Numbered from the stretch's first letter, positions 45,201 to 53,030 are shown. The stretch is DNA of 64,000 bases from JASSUD01 sp031963415 (GCA_031963415.1 JASSUI010000001.1:1302001-1366000), one strand, 5' to 3'. Numbers and translations: made by a program. The notes: a model not told the origin generated them from the sequence alone.

Positions 45201-47758
45201 AGCAACTTTTAAGTGAGAGTCAGGCCGTTACTACGCTGATGCGTTTAAGTGCACCCTTGATGTGCCAAGATGAGGTCAACGGATTAGGGAAAAGCTATCG
45301 ATTTATCCATAAGTCCCTGCGTGATTATTTTGTCGCAAGGACATTATGGGAAGAATTTGATGAACCACACGGACTGGCTAACGGCGCTTGGTTCAATACG
45401 CTCAATCTGGTCGATGACCCCGCGATATTAGATTTTTTATCGGAGCGGGTGCAGCAAGTGGCTTCGTTTAAGGATCAGCTTTTAGCGGTGGTGGCGCGTA
45501 GCAAAACAGACGCTGGATTGAAGCAGGCCGCGGCGAATGCGATGACCGTGTTGGTCAGAGCGAGGGTACCGTTTTCGGGAATCGATTTAGCCGACATACA
45601 AATTCCCGGGGCCGATCTCAGTTATGGCATCTTCGATTCGGTTCAACTACGAGGGGCAAATCTGAGCCAGGTGAATTTAACGGGCGCCTGGCTGCGCCAG
45701 GCAGACTTTACCGGCGCACGCATGACAGGCGTGCAGTTCGGGGAATTACCGAGTTTGCAGTTGGAAAGCAGCGTTAACGCTTGCTGCTATTCGCCCGATG
45801 GGCGTTATTTGGCGGCCGCGACAAGGGAAGGAAAGATTACGCTGTATGACGCGCAGACGTTAATCCCTCTGCACACCTTCGACGGTCATACCCACTGGGT
45901 GACCAGCGTGGTGTTTTCGCCCGATGGGCAAACGCTGGCTTCAGGCAGTTGGGACAAGACAGTGCGGCTGTGGTCGATTGCCGAGAGCAAACCGCTCGCC
46001 ACCTTCGACGGGCATACCCACTATGTGACCAGCGTGGTGTTTTCGCCCGATGGGCAAACGCTGGCTTCAGGCAGTGACGACAAGACGGTGCGACTGTGGT
46101 CAATCGCCGAGAGCAAGCCGCTCGCCACCTTCAAAGGGCATACCAACAGGGTGACAAGCGTGGTGTTTTCGCCCGATGGGCAAACGCTGGCTTCAGGTAG
46201 TTCGGACAAGACGGTGCGGCTGTGGTCGATCGCTGAGAGCAAGCCGCTAGCCACCTTCGACGGGCATACCAGCGGGGTGAGTAGCGTGGTGTTTTCGCCC
46301 GAGGGGCAAACGCTGGCGTCAGGCAGTTGGGATAAGACGGTTCGGCTGTGGTCGATCGCCGAGAGCAAACCGCTCGCCACCTTCGACGGGCATACCTCCT
46401 ATGTGACAAGCGTGGTGTTTTCGCCCGATGGACAAACACTAGCTTCAGGCAGTCTGGACAAGATAGTGCGGCTGTGGTCGATCGCTGAGAGTAAGCCGCT
46501 AGCCACCTTCGACGGGCATACCAGCGGGGTGAGTAGCGTGGTGTTTTCGCCCGACGGGCAAACGCTGGCATCAGGCAGTCATGACAAGACGGTGCGGTTA
46601 TGGTCGATCGCCGAGAGCAAGCCGCTCGCCACCTTCGACGGGCATACCCGCAGGGTGACCAGCGTCGTGTTTTCGCCCGATGGGCAAACACTGGCGTCAG
46701 GCAGTGGGGACGATACGGTGCGGCTGTGGTCGATCGCCGAGAGCAAACCGCTCGCCACCTTCGACGGTCATACCCACTATGTGACAAGCGTGGTGTTTTC
46801 GCCCGATGGGCAAACGCTGGCTTCAGGCAGTGACGACAAGACGGTGCGGCTGTGGTCAATCGCCGAGAGCAAGCCGCTCGCCACCTTCGACGGGCATACC
46901 CGCAGGGCGACAAGCGTGGTGTTTTCGCCCGATGGGCAAACGCTGGCTTCAGGCAGTGAGGACCAGACGGTGCGGCTGTGGTCGATCGCCGAGAGCAAGC
47001 CGCTACACGTCTTCGACGGGCATATCTCCACTGTGAATAGCGTGGTGTTTTCGCCCGATGGGCAAGCGCTGGCGTCAGGCAGTGACGACGAGACGGTGCA
47101 GCTGTGGTCGATCGCCGAGAGCAAACCGCTAGCCACCTTCGACGGTCATACCTCCTATGTGACAAGCGTGATGTTTTCGCCCGATGGGCAAACGCTGGCG
47201 TCAGGCAGTCATGACAAGACGGTGCGGCTGTGGTCGATCGCTGAGAGCAAACCGCTAGCCACCTTCGACGGGCATACCGCCTCGGTGACAAGCGTGGTGT
47301 TTTCGCCCGATGGGCAAACACTGGCGTCAGGCAGTGAGGACCAGACGGTGCGGCTGTGGTCGATCGCCTCAGGTCAATGCTTGGCCGTGATTCAAGGGTT
47401 TAATGGAAGGGTCAATTCTGTTGCTTGGTACACAAACGATGAAGGGGAATGGCTGGCGACCGGAAGTGCTGACAAAGCCGTGCGCCTGTGGCAGATCCAT
47501 CGGGAGGGGGAAACGTGTCGCGTCACGTTGAGCTGGACCTCGATGCAAACCACATTGACAGCACCTGATATGTGCATTCAAGACGTTATTGGACTGGGCC
47601 CGATGAATACCCAGCTACTCAAGCAGCGCGGGGCAATAGGAGAACCGAATGAGGCTGTAGCGCAGCCATCGCTGACAGAAAGCGCAGAAGCACCGACAGT
47701 CATGCTCGCTGCCCAAGCGAAGAGTCGATCCAGCTCAAGCCATCTCAATTTTGCCTAA
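42293..47758 (+). CDS. Giant STAND-type NACHT NTPase with pentapeptide linker and 14 WD40 blades
   Basis: 1821 residues from ATG 42293 (AGGA five bases upstream; an in-frame GTG at 42245 lacks one). Residues 1-640 are mostly helical and unrecognised, with a TPR-like start (AQAYFKQAQDCQAH, SYLIKAKAALK). The NACHT NTPase has Walker A GEAGAGKST at 680-688 and Walker B ILDGFDEIE with D757-D760-E761, then IISSRPEY (sensor) and FIHKSLRDYFVAR near the end of its helical part. A pentapeptide-like linker (ADLSYGIFDS, ANLSQVNLTGAWLRQADFTGA) spans about 1097-1155. One divergent blade, twelve near-identical blades and one divergent final blade follow, then a tail shared with the gene at 14991-17605. Such proteins sense ligands with the repeats and oligomerise through NACHT; the target is unknown. 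Confidence 0.9.
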   Translation: MLSRITAKMVESWQPKEKAMERAQAYFKQAQDCQAHAENDQALSYLIKAKAALKTILPTDPTILDAKRLLAEVHITRAQVLQLNRSFTIEDVRTSYEKAKAYSPDAARRDEIKLLLERLPRSPLSPPLQRQPTLRPSAVLPAPVMATGLPGTFFTPFSSPAPQTQHYQWVEPADIENTRHLAWCLQQTTGDMVQRKQLYSLAREVIECFGQRAGKDLFCLQEAAELAVVPYAELYGQLIQHTVDTLNPIRHATLDTSVVQGLAVIVRNCPEALLKKEGGVRGNTWTSILSVLITRLHSVHKGQPKLVKELIEAISQLLDAMVQAGVSGISRLQLQQPLANLLRNDEQLNPHQDTELAWHIRYAREALAYLPNDESTGEAVLRCLFAASKGVLGLASAIKSCDVDKLIESFDRFETAFDGAKELANTIGATGGLKDAVKNVEEMLASFGEVKTSYEDRTRQKGWYTALQCLDMLIETQEWEKFEQFVRRSAYRQHVYFLQGVCQRLERIVCIEDKQKIQAQAIQFLKSLQDKNTVQGWLGKDVGKPSAAQADIERVQQMAQASLARLDKRANTTQGLADIDCSVDWYALSKDNLSTQLLHKARRKLDKSLVQRLLTTLAQQIEKLRADYLDGLAQDKEIKDALANYVRPEGMGLYDDTRFDLAEKIQAFLDSDKKSLLLLGEAGAGKSTLNRHFARHLWQAYLQTGQPETQAIPVFIALSSLPQTSTNLVNTFFVQQGFTEDQIKTLQAQYHFVLILDGFDEIENRHRDFYQDNQLAAWQHAKIIISSRPEYLGSGYQYKFHPAGEPLALQEYRIAPFSPATIERYVEQYAQHHPDASWSAQDYQTAFQEPNLQALVSNPFLLKMAVRELPNLSAADLQGDRLTRLTLYTQFVKSWFARSKQRLGKIQLDPDETREFKRLDRGDFAKQGVSYCKKLAIEMYRAAEVVTLYSAVAENPWETATLTVQPAWHKQLLSESQAVTTLMRLSAPLMCQDEVNGLGKSYRFIHKSLRDYFVARTLWEEFDEPHGLANGAWFNTLNLVDDPAILDFLSERVQQVASFKDQLLAVVARSKTDAGLKQAAANAMTVLVRARVPFSGIDLADIQIPGADLSYGIFDSVQLRGANLSQVNLTGAWLRQADFTGARMTGVQFGELPSLQLESSVNACCYSPDGRYLAAATREGKITLYDAQTLIPLHTFDGHTHWVTSVVFSPDGQTLASGSWDKTVRLWSIAESKPLATFDGHTHYVTSVVFSPDGQTLASGSDDKTVRLWSIAESKPLATFKGHTNRVTSVVFSPDGQTLASGSSDKTVRLWSIAESKPLATFDGHTSGVSSVVFSPEGQTLASGSWDKTVRLWSIAESKPLATFDGHTSYVTSVVFSPDGQTLASGSLDKIVRLWSIAESKPLATFDGHTSGVSSVVFSPDGQTLASGSHDKTVRLWSIAESKPLATFDGHTRRVTSVVFSPDGQTLASGSGDDTVRLWSIAESKPLATFDGHTHYVTSVVFSPDGQTLASGSDDKTVRLWSIAESKPLATFDGHTRRATSVVFSPDGQTLASGSEDQTVRLWSIAESKPLHVFDGHISTVNSVVFSPDGQALASGSDDETVQLWSIAESKPLATFDGHTSYVTSVMFSPDGQTLASGSHDKTVRLWSIAESKPLATFDGHTASVTSVVFSPDGQTLASGSEDQTVRLWSIASGQCLAVIQGFNGRVNSVAWYTNDEGEWLATGSADKAVRLWQIHREGETCRVTLSWTSMQTTLTAPDMCIQDVIGLGPMNTQLLKQRGAIGEPNEAVAQPSLTESAEAPTVMLAAQAKSRSSSSHLNFA
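45880..47370 (+). repeat. Tandem 126-bp WD40 repeat array (NACHT gene)
   Basis: Twelve tandem units of 126 bp, each encoding VVFSPDGQTLASGS and TVRLWSIAESKPLATFDGHT-type sequence. Most units differ only at the residues after GHT (HWV, HYV, NRV, SGV, SYV, RRV, RRA, ASV and others) and after GS (WDK, DDK, SDK, LDK, HDK, GDD, EDQ). The rest is almost unchanged, including synonymous positions, which points to recent duplication or gene conversion. Confidence 0.93.
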
Positions 47759-48128
47759 AGCTAAATGAATTCGGTATCGTTTGAACCGAATAGATATTCA
47801 TCGCTGACAATACGCCCAGCGTGACTACTCAAACGCTTATCTAGCCGCTGAGCAAGTTACAAATTCTGGCATGCCGAGGCAACCAGGCCATGATCATCTA
47901 GTACATGGGTGATCATGGCTGCTGCACATTGCCCCATCATCCGCCTCCTGAAAAATCCAGCGGCCACCTCAACATCCTACAAGGTCAAATTCAATGGGTT
48001 TGGGAGAAGAGGTAGCGTAATGTCGGTTTTAAATAGAGCACTTGTATTTTTGCCTAATTAATTTTCTCGTAGATCACAATGCATAATTATTGATATATAC
48101 CTTTGTCATATATCAAATGGAGGTGCTA
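47759..48128. other. Intergenic stretch, nothing recognised
   Basis: 370 bp between the NACHT gene and the VapB-type gene. Short unrelated frames are present in all directions but none has a ribosome site or recognisable sequence. It ends with GGAGG (48119-48123) for vapB. Confidence 0.4.
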
Positions 48129-48323
48129 ATGGAGATTGCGAAAATATTTTGGTCCGGTCGTTCGCAAGCAGTTAGGTTGCCTAAGAAATATCGTTTCAGC
48201 ACAGAGCAAGTGCGCATTCGACGGCATGGTAATGCAGTGATTTTGGAGCCTGTCGCGCAAAATTGGGCCTGGCTGGAGGCTTTAATTGGGTCGTTAGATG
48301 ATGATTTCCTTAAAAATCCGTGA
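48129..48323 (+). CDS. VapB/VagC-type antitoxin, C-terminally truncated and without toxin
   Basis: 64 residues with a SpoVT/AbrB-like DNA-binding fold (AKIFWSGRSQAVRLPKKYRF, then VRIRRHGNAVILEP). GGAGG (48119-48123) sets the ATG. Family members usually continue past LDDDF with a ~15-residue tail that binds the VapC toxin; here the protein stops after LDDDFLKNP. No PIN-domain toxin follows; instead a hairpin begins ten bases after the stop. It is probably a relic, though it could still bind DNA. Confidence 0.75.
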   Translation: MEIAKIFWSGRSQAVRLPKKYRFSTEQVRIRRHGNAVILEPVAQNWAWLEALIGSLDDDFLKNP

Positions 48324-48332
48324 TGCGTAAAT

Positions 48333-48362
48333 GAAAAGCGCTTGAGCTTTTCTGCGCTTTTC
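48333..48362 (+). terminator. Hairpin after the orphan antitoxin
   Basis: Stem GAAAAGCGC / GCGCTTTTC separated by 12 bases, starting ten bases after the vapB-type stop. No long T tract follows, so efficiency is uncertain, but it occupies the place where a toxin gene would start. Confidence 0.5.
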
Positions 48363-48470
48363 TGAAAATACTTATCGCTATTATAGATAGCTCTAGTTTT
48401 GAAAGGCTGCGTGTGGGTAAGCAAATGCTCTACACTCGCCCGATATATTTTGCCGATCAATGGAGTCTTT

Positions 48471-49673
48471 ATGCTAAAGCGCTGGGTGAGTTTTTTCCTG
48501 GCTATCACGCTCACAGCTTGCGCTGCTACCGCTCGCTCTTCTGCTAAAGAAGAGGAGGAAGTTAAACTGCAAGTGCAGCCGGGGGATTTTCTGGCTTCTA
48601 ATTTTCAATTTGAGAGCGGTCAGAATTTGCAGCTGCTCACTCAGCACTACGTCACCCTGGGTAAGCCACAGCGTGATAGCGATGGTAATTGCACTAACGC
48701 AGTACTGTTATTGCATGGCATGACAGGAACGGGACAAGCTTTCTTAACGTCAACGATGCGCCGTGAGCTTTTTGCTCCAGGCCAGCCGCTGGATGCAACG
48801 CGTTACTACATCATTATTCCTGATGCGTTAGGGCGCGGTGGTTCGAGCAAGCCGAGTGACGGCTCACGTGCACAATTTCCAACGTATACCGATAAAGATA
48901 TTGTCGATGCCCAATATCGGCTCCTGACTGAGGGCTTACGAGTAATGCATTTAAATTTAGTGTTAGGCGCCTCTGCTGGTGGGCGGCAAACTTGGATTTG
49001 GGGCGAGCGTTATCCGGAAATGATGGATAAGCTGATGGTAATCGGCTCTCAGCCAGTCGCGTTGCGCGGACGCGATGCTTGGTGGCGAAAAATGATCGCA
49101 GAGGCTATTCGACGCGACCCTAGTTGGCGAAACGGCGATTACGTAAGCCCGCCCACGCAGTGGTTAAATACGCTGCCTATTTTGCCACTCATGTTAAGCA
49201 GCGCGAGCGCTTTGCAAGACGAGGCGAATACGCGAGCTAATATAGATCAGCTATTTAAGAAAATAACCAGCGATGCGTATAAGCGCTTTGATGCGAATGA
49301 TGAGCTGTATTGGCTAGAAGCCTCCAATGATACGAACCCAGAGCCAGAATTGGCAAAGGTTAAAGCAAAACTGTACGCGGTAAATTTTCAAGACGATTTG
49401 TTGAATACCGTTGGGCCTGAAGAAATGTCACGCCTTGTTGCGCGGGTGCCCCAAGGCGATTTTGTCGAGGTGCCTCATAGCATTGCTCCTTATGGTCACC
49501 TGAACATTGCTCATCCAGAGGTGTGGAAGCCTTATTTAATCCAATTTCTGCAGCCTTCTACGACACTTCCTGCTGCGGTTCCTCTCATTACAAATGAGCA
49601 GCAAGAGATGGAAACTACCTCAGATAAAAACATCCCACCTCTACCTGCTGCTGTTGATACTGACGATAGGTAG
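48471..49673 (+). CDS. Alpha/beta-hydrolase lipoprotein (homoserine-acetyltransferase-like fold)
   Basis: 400 residues from ATG 48471. The frame opens earlier, but this start gives a lipoprotein signal (MLKRWVSFFLAITLTAC) with lipobox LTAC, Cys17. The fold is alpha/beta hydrolase: LLHGMTGTGQAFL (oxyanion region), nucleophile elbow LGASAGGRQTW with Ser, and a late GHLNIAHPEVW with the candidate His. It resembles MetX-like acyltransferase/hydrolases in layout, but export as a lipoprotein argues against methionine synthesis. The substrate is unknown. The C-terminus is a Thr/Pro-rich tail. Confidence 0.82.
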   Translation: MLKRWVSFFLAITLTACAATARSSAKEEEEVKLQVQPGDFLASNFQFESGQNLQLLTQHYVTLGKPQRDSDGNCTNAVLLLHGMTGTGQAFLTSTMRRELFAPGQPLDATRYYIIIPDALGRGGSSKPSDGSRAQFPTYTDKDIVDAQYRLLTEGLRVMHLNLVLGASAGGRQTWIWGERYPEMMDKLMVIGSQPVALRGRDAWWRKMIAEAIRRDPSWRNGDYVSPPTQWLNTLPILPLMLSSASALQDEANTRANIDQLFKKITSDAYKRFDANDELYWLEASNDTNPEPELAKVKAKLYAVNFQDDLLNTVGPEEMSRLVARVPQGDFVEVPHSIAPYGHLNIAHPEVWKPYLIQFLQPSTTLPAAVPLITNEQQEMETTSDKNIPPLPAAVDTDDR

Positions 49674-49853
49674 AAAAATTAAGGCACGCTAAAATTGTGT
49701 AATGTGCTTTAATTGCAGCGCTTGGTGTTTTTCTAATCAAGCACTTTTGGCGAATTTCTAAGTTATTCGTGACAAAATCGAAGAAAAATTCTTAAAAAAT
49801 ACTGCATTTCTTTAAGACAACGGTAGAATACGCACTTTTCCGGCTGGCAGACT

Positions 49854-50567
49854 ATGTCGAGTAAAAAAACGGCTTCTTTTGAATTGCGTAACGGTAGCGT
49901 TGATACGCTTTTTTTTGTGCCTAAAGCAGGCGATTTTGAGGCGATGCGCGCTGAGTTAATGCGCCGTGTTGAGACGACCCCAGAGTTTTTTGCAAATGAT
50001 GGGGTGGTCATTGATGTGCGGCGCTGCGAGGCCCTTGAACATCTCTCGTTAGCAGCACTAATAGATTTGCTCAAGCAAGCGCGCATGCGGCCCGTTGGCG
50101 TGGTTGCCGATGAAGTGCAGCGCGAATGGGCTGAACTGGGCAAGCTGCCAATATTAGATGGGCGCGATAAACGTGGCGCAAAGCCGATTGAGAAATCAGT
50201 CCCTACTGCTTCAGCCCCTGCTGCTTCAGCGGCAGCTACGATGGTGCTCGATAAACCACTGCGCTCCGGTCAGCAAATTTATGCTAAAGGTGACTTAGTG
50301 GTGCTCGCGCCAGTCAACGGCGGCGCCGAGGTGATGGCTGAAGGCAATCTCTATATTTATGCACCGCTACGTGGCCGTGCATTGGCTGGCGTGCATGGTA
50401 GAAGCGATGCTCGCATTTTTTGTACGTGCTTAGAAGCTGAGTTGATTTCGATTGCAGGCATTTACTGTACGGCCGAAGCGCCGGTTGCAGCGAATGTCCA
50501 TGGCAAATCGGCACAAATAAAGTTAGTTGAAGAAAAACTAATTATTGAGCCATTGCGGCTCACCTAA
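49854..50567 (+). CDS. minC: Septum site-determining protein MinC
   Basis: 237 residues. MinC inhibits FtsZ polymerisation away from midcell. The N-terminal FtsZ-binding domain (ELRNGSVDTLFFVPKAGD) and an Ala/Pro linker lead to the C-terminal beta-helix (RSGQQIYAKGDLVVLAPVNGGAEVMAEGN), with RGRALAGVHG contacting MinD. It is first of the minCDE operon; minD starts two bases after its stop. Confidence 0.95.
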   Translation: MSSKKTASFELRNGSVDTLFFVPKAGDFEAMRAELMRRVETTPEFFANDGVVIDVRRCEALEHLSLAALIDLLKQARMRPVGVVADEVQREWAELGKLPILDGRDKRGAKPIEKSVPTASAPAASAAATMVLDKPLRSGQQIYAKGDLVVLAPVNGGAEVMAEGNLYIYAPLRGRALAGVHGRSDARIFCTCLEAELISIAGIYCTAEAPVAANVHGKSAQIKLVEEKLIIEPLRLT

Positions 50568-50590
50568 TCATGAATAACGCGGGTAAACAT

Positions 50591-51406
50591 ATGGCAAAAA
50601 TCATTGTCGTGACCTCAGGAAAAGGGGGCGTCGGCAAGACCACCACAAGCGCAAGCTTCGCTTCAGGTTTGGCATTGCGTGGCTATAAAACAGTAGTGAT
50701 TGATTTTGATGTGGGTCTGCGCAACCTGGATTTAATTATGGGTTGTGAGCGGCGCGTGGTGTATGACTTGATCAATGTCATTCAAGATGAAGCGAACCTC
50801 AATCAAGCGTTGATTAAAGATAAAAAATGCGAAAACCTTTTTATCCTGCCGGCTTCACAAACCCGTGATAAAGATGCGTTAACCGCTCAAGGCGTAGAGA
50901 AAATTATCAATGACCTACGCGAAATGGGTTTCGAATATATTGTTTGCGATTCACCCGCGGGGATTGAGTCAGGTGCATTGCTCGCGATGCACTACGCTGA
51001 TGAAGCAGTGATTGTGACTAACCCAGAAGTTTCGTCAGTGCGTGATTCGGACCGCATTTTGGGTATGTTGTCATCCAAAACCAAGCGCGCGATGGAAGGC
51101 TTGGAACCAGTTAAAGAGCACCTGCTCATCACTCGTTACAATCCAAGGCGTGTGAATGAGGGCGAAATGCTGTCGATTGCTGATATCCAAGAAATTTTGC
51201 GGATTGAATTGATTGGCGTCATTCCAGAATCAGAAGAAGTCCTGCACGCATCGAATCAAGGTACTCCCGTCATTCATTTAAAAGATACGATGGCAGCGGA
51301 AGCTTATAGCGATGTCATCGGCCGTTTTCTTGGAGAGAAACGACCGCTGCGCTTTACTGATTATCAAAAACCAGGCCTATTACAGCGCCTTTTCGGAAAT
51401 AAATAG
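50591..51406 (+). CDS. minD: Septum site-determining ATPase MinD
   Basis: 271 residues from ATG 50591 (MAKIIVVTSGKGGVGKTTTS), preferred over the ATG at 50570. It is a deviant-Walker ATPase (KGGVGKTT) that recruits MinC to the membrane and oscillates with MinE. Further motifs are DFDVGLRNLDLIMGCERR and CDSPAGIESGA. The C-terminal amphipathic helix (LLQRLFGNK) is the membrane-targeting sequence. It sits between minC and minE with tight spacing. Confidence 0.97.
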   Translation: MAKIIVVTSGKGGVGKTTTSASFASGLALRGYKTVVIDFDVGLRNLDLIMGCERRVVYDLINVIQDEANLNQALIKDKKCENLFILPASQTRDKDALTAQGVEKIINDLREMGFEYIVCDSPAGIESGALLAMHYADEAVIVTNPEVSSVRDSDRILGMLSSKTKRAMEGLEPVKEHLLITRYNPRRVNEGEMLSIADIQEILRIELIGVIPESEEVLHASNQGTPVIHLKDTMAAEAYSDVIGRFLGEKRPLRFTDYQKPGLLQRLFGNK

Positions 51407-51415
51407 GAACGCAAC

Positions 51416-51667
51416 ATGTCGATACTTTCTCTTTTGCTCGGAGAAAAGAAGAAATCCGCGACGGTTGCGAAGGAACGCTTGCAGCTGATTATCGCGCATG
51501 AACGCACAGGCCATGCGTCGCCTGATTATCTGCCGGAATTGCAGCGTGAATTAATCGCGGTTATTTCAAAATATGTAAAGATTGCCGAGAAAGACATCCA
51601 AGTTCATTTGGAGCAGCAAGAGCACCTTGAGGTGCTGGAAGTCAAAATAGAGCTTCCGCAAAAGTAA
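51416..51667 (+). CDS. minE: Cell division topological specificity factor MinE
   Basis: 83 residues. It stimulates MinD ATPase and sets the pole-to-pole oscillation. An N-terminal membrane-targeting helix (MSILSLLLGEKKKSA) precedes the anti-MinCD segment AKERLQLIIAHERTG and the C-terminal dimerisation part. AGGAA is positioned before the ATG. It is the last gene of the operon, followed by a strong hairpin. Confidence 0.96.
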   Translation: MSILSLLLGEKKKSATVAKERLQLIIAHERTGHASPDYLPELQRELIAVISKYVKIAEKDIQVHLEQQEHLEVLEVKIELPQK

Positions 51668-51680
51668 CAAGCTCATATAT

Positions 51681-51725
51681 GAGGGCCCATTGCATTTACC
51701 TTTAAAAGGTTATGCTTTGGGCCTC
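51681..51725. terminator. Bidirectional terminator hairpin between minE and a lipoprotein gene
   Basis: Long imperfect stem: GAGGGCCCATTGCAT plus ACCTTT pairs with AAAGGT plus ATGCTTTGGGCCTC. It lies exactly between convergent genes, 14 bp after the minE stop and 9 bp from the stop of the opposite gene. Confidence 0.8.
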
Positions 51726-51733
51726 TTCTCTTC

Positions 51734-52246
51734 TTACCGTTGATTCAAGCTATAGCGTAACTGCGGTGCAGCGATAGAGCTTAGCTGGAAGCGACCATCA
51801 TCGCCAAATAGCCAACCTTCGAGAATCTCGACTTCGCTTTTATCTCCGAATAATGATGCAGGAGGTAAAGGCAATGGCGCTGCCTGCTGCAAACTGGCTA
51901 ATGCAATTTTTTCCGCGCGTTTATCGCCGTTGCTGCGATAGACCGACGCTGCTAATAAATTACCCTGCTTATCCACTCTAAAAGCGAGCACGACAACTGA
52001 GCGTAGCATGACTTGGGGCCGCCCAATCGAAATGGTTGCCGCATTCCGTTGGCTAATGTGCTGCGCGAGAGCAATTTTATATTGATGAAGTGCGGCCAGA
52101 TTCTGCCCCTGGGAGACCGGTGTGATGGGAGGTAGATCAGGCGCACGCCGCGAACTGCAACCAGCCATTAGCATAGAGCTTGCAGCAATAGCTAGAAGGG
52201 TGGCGCGCGCAGCTGACAGAGAAAATGATTGGATCATAAGGCGCAC
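51734..52246 (-). CDS. Lipoprotein with TonB-C-terminal-like domain
   Basis: 170 residues (or 167 from the ATG at 52237). The signal peptide ends in a lipobox (SSMLMAGC). The mature part has a TonB/TolA-C-like region: SVVVLAFRVDKQGNLLAASVYRSNGDKRAEKIALASLQQAAPLP follows the pattern of a beta strand, a G-N turn and then the KxAL helix, broken here to short landmarks FRVDKQGN and AALASL-type LASLQQA. A membrane-spanning TonB anchor is absent, so it is not classical TonB. It is probably an outer- or inner-membrane lipoprotein of the envelope; its function is unknown. Confidence 0.8.
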   Translation of the reverse strand: MRLMIQSFSLSAARATLLAIAASSMLMAGCSSRRAPDLPPITPVSQGQNLAALHQYKIALAQHISQRNAATISIGRPQVMLRSVVVLAFRVDKQGNLLAASVYRSNGDKRAEKIALASLQQAAPLPLPPASLFGDKSEVEILEGWLFGDDGRFQLSSIAAPQLRYSLNQR

Positions 52247-52266
52247 TCTATTAACAAAAAGTTAGA

Positions 52267-52310
52267 GAACCTCTGTTGAATCTCAAAGGCGGCAGGATAA
52301 TCGTCTGCAC
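52267..52310. repeat. Partial family A repeat (left end and core)
   Basis: GAACCTCTGTTGAATCTC then AAAGGCGGCAGGATAATC match the left arm and core of the elements at 11186 and 12042. The right arm is not clearly present, so the copy is truncated. It lies in the 397-bp gap 52247-52643, which otherwise holds nothing recognised. Confidence 0.6.
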
Positions 52311-52643
52311 TGCAGTTTCCTTGCCATACTATATAGTATTGGCAGCAAAGGTATGCATTACCCTTGGGGCTAGATAGAGATTCTTCGGAGAAGGCATTAG
52401 ACCCATTGTAAGCACCGTTCTAACCTCAACCAGTAGAGAGGCGCGTAATTTGCTTTGAGTATGCGAAGCGGAAAAGTATGAGATAAATTCGCCGATCTCT
52501 GAGGTAAGCGCTGAACAAATTAAAAGTCGCGCCAAGTTTCTTCCGACGCAGATGTACGGTGCACGTTCTCAAGTTTAGCGCTGGATAGATGATTTGGCGT
52601 GTATTTACTAGCGAGATCAATGAGGTAAGAGTGGAGGCAGAAG

Positions 52644-52880
52644 ATGAGTCAATCTAATGATAAGACCGATACTTTCAGTGCATCGAAAACAATTACGAAA
52701 GCGTCGAATAATAAGCCGGGAACAAGGAATGCCGACGTTCCTGGTTTACTCAATGCTTCTGTCAGGCATAACGATAATGCGCATAGCAACATGCCCCAGC
52801 GCAACGACGCGAAGCGGCAGCAAGCACCGCACGATAATCCTAACCGGAGGCCGGGTGAGGGTGAGCCAAGTGTAGGTTGA
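52644..52880 (+). CDS. Small hydrophilic protein, unrecognised
   Basis: 78 residues, rich in Asn, Asp, Lys, Arg, Pro and Ser, with no hydrophobic segment and probably unstructured. GGAGG (52633-52637) at ideal spacing supports translation from the ATG. The C-terminus reads NPNRRPGEGEPSVG. No relatives are recognised. The inverted repeat at 52925 lies 45 bp downstream and may act as its terminator. Confidence 0.5.
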   Translation: MSQSNDKTDTFSASKTITKASNNKPGTRNADVPGLLNASVRHNDNAHSNMPQRNDAKRQQAPHDNPNRRPGEGEPSVG

Positions 52881-52924
52881 AAACTTAAGCAACTTTTACG
52901 ATCTGTACTTTGGTTTCCTGCCCT

Positions 52925-53030
52925 TAGAGCCTGTTTAGGGTTTTCCTAGGGGCCTCGCGCCGCCGCAGACAGTACAAGACGTACGGCAAGGCGGCGCGAG
53001 GGCGCTAGGGGAAGCCTAAACAGGCTCTTA
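52925..53030. repeat. Large inverted-repeat element, family D
   Basis: Arms of about 40 bp begin TAGAGCCTGTTTAGG and end CCTAAACAGGCTCTTA, with GGCCTCGCGCCGCC / GGCGGCGCGAGGGC inner parts. The central GCAGACAGTACAAGACGTACGG then CAAGG resembles the core of the family A copy at 13229. The 342-bp gap 52881-53222 otherwise contains only a short ORF at 53074. Confidence 0.8.

Noticed and set aside
46131..47321. Long open frame (396 codons) on the minus strand opposite the NACHT-WD40 repeats, and similar frames opposite the other repeat array
   Set aside because: Tandem units whose length is a multiple of three keep every frame free of stops if one unit is. The products are repetitive, Arg/Ser-rich and without a ribosome site.
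45880..47370. Regular tandem repeats considered as CRISPR or satellite DNA
   Set aside because: Units are 126 bp, contiguous without unique spacers, and stay in frame encoding WD40 blades.
47759..48128. Possible transposase remnant after the NACHT gene
   Set aside because: Short frames on both strands gave no recognisable transposase motif, and no terminal inverted repeats were found.
48113..48514. 133-codon minus-strand frame opposite the VapB-type gene and the lipoprotein start
   Set aside because: It overlaps two well-supported plus-strand genes and shows no recognisable sequence.
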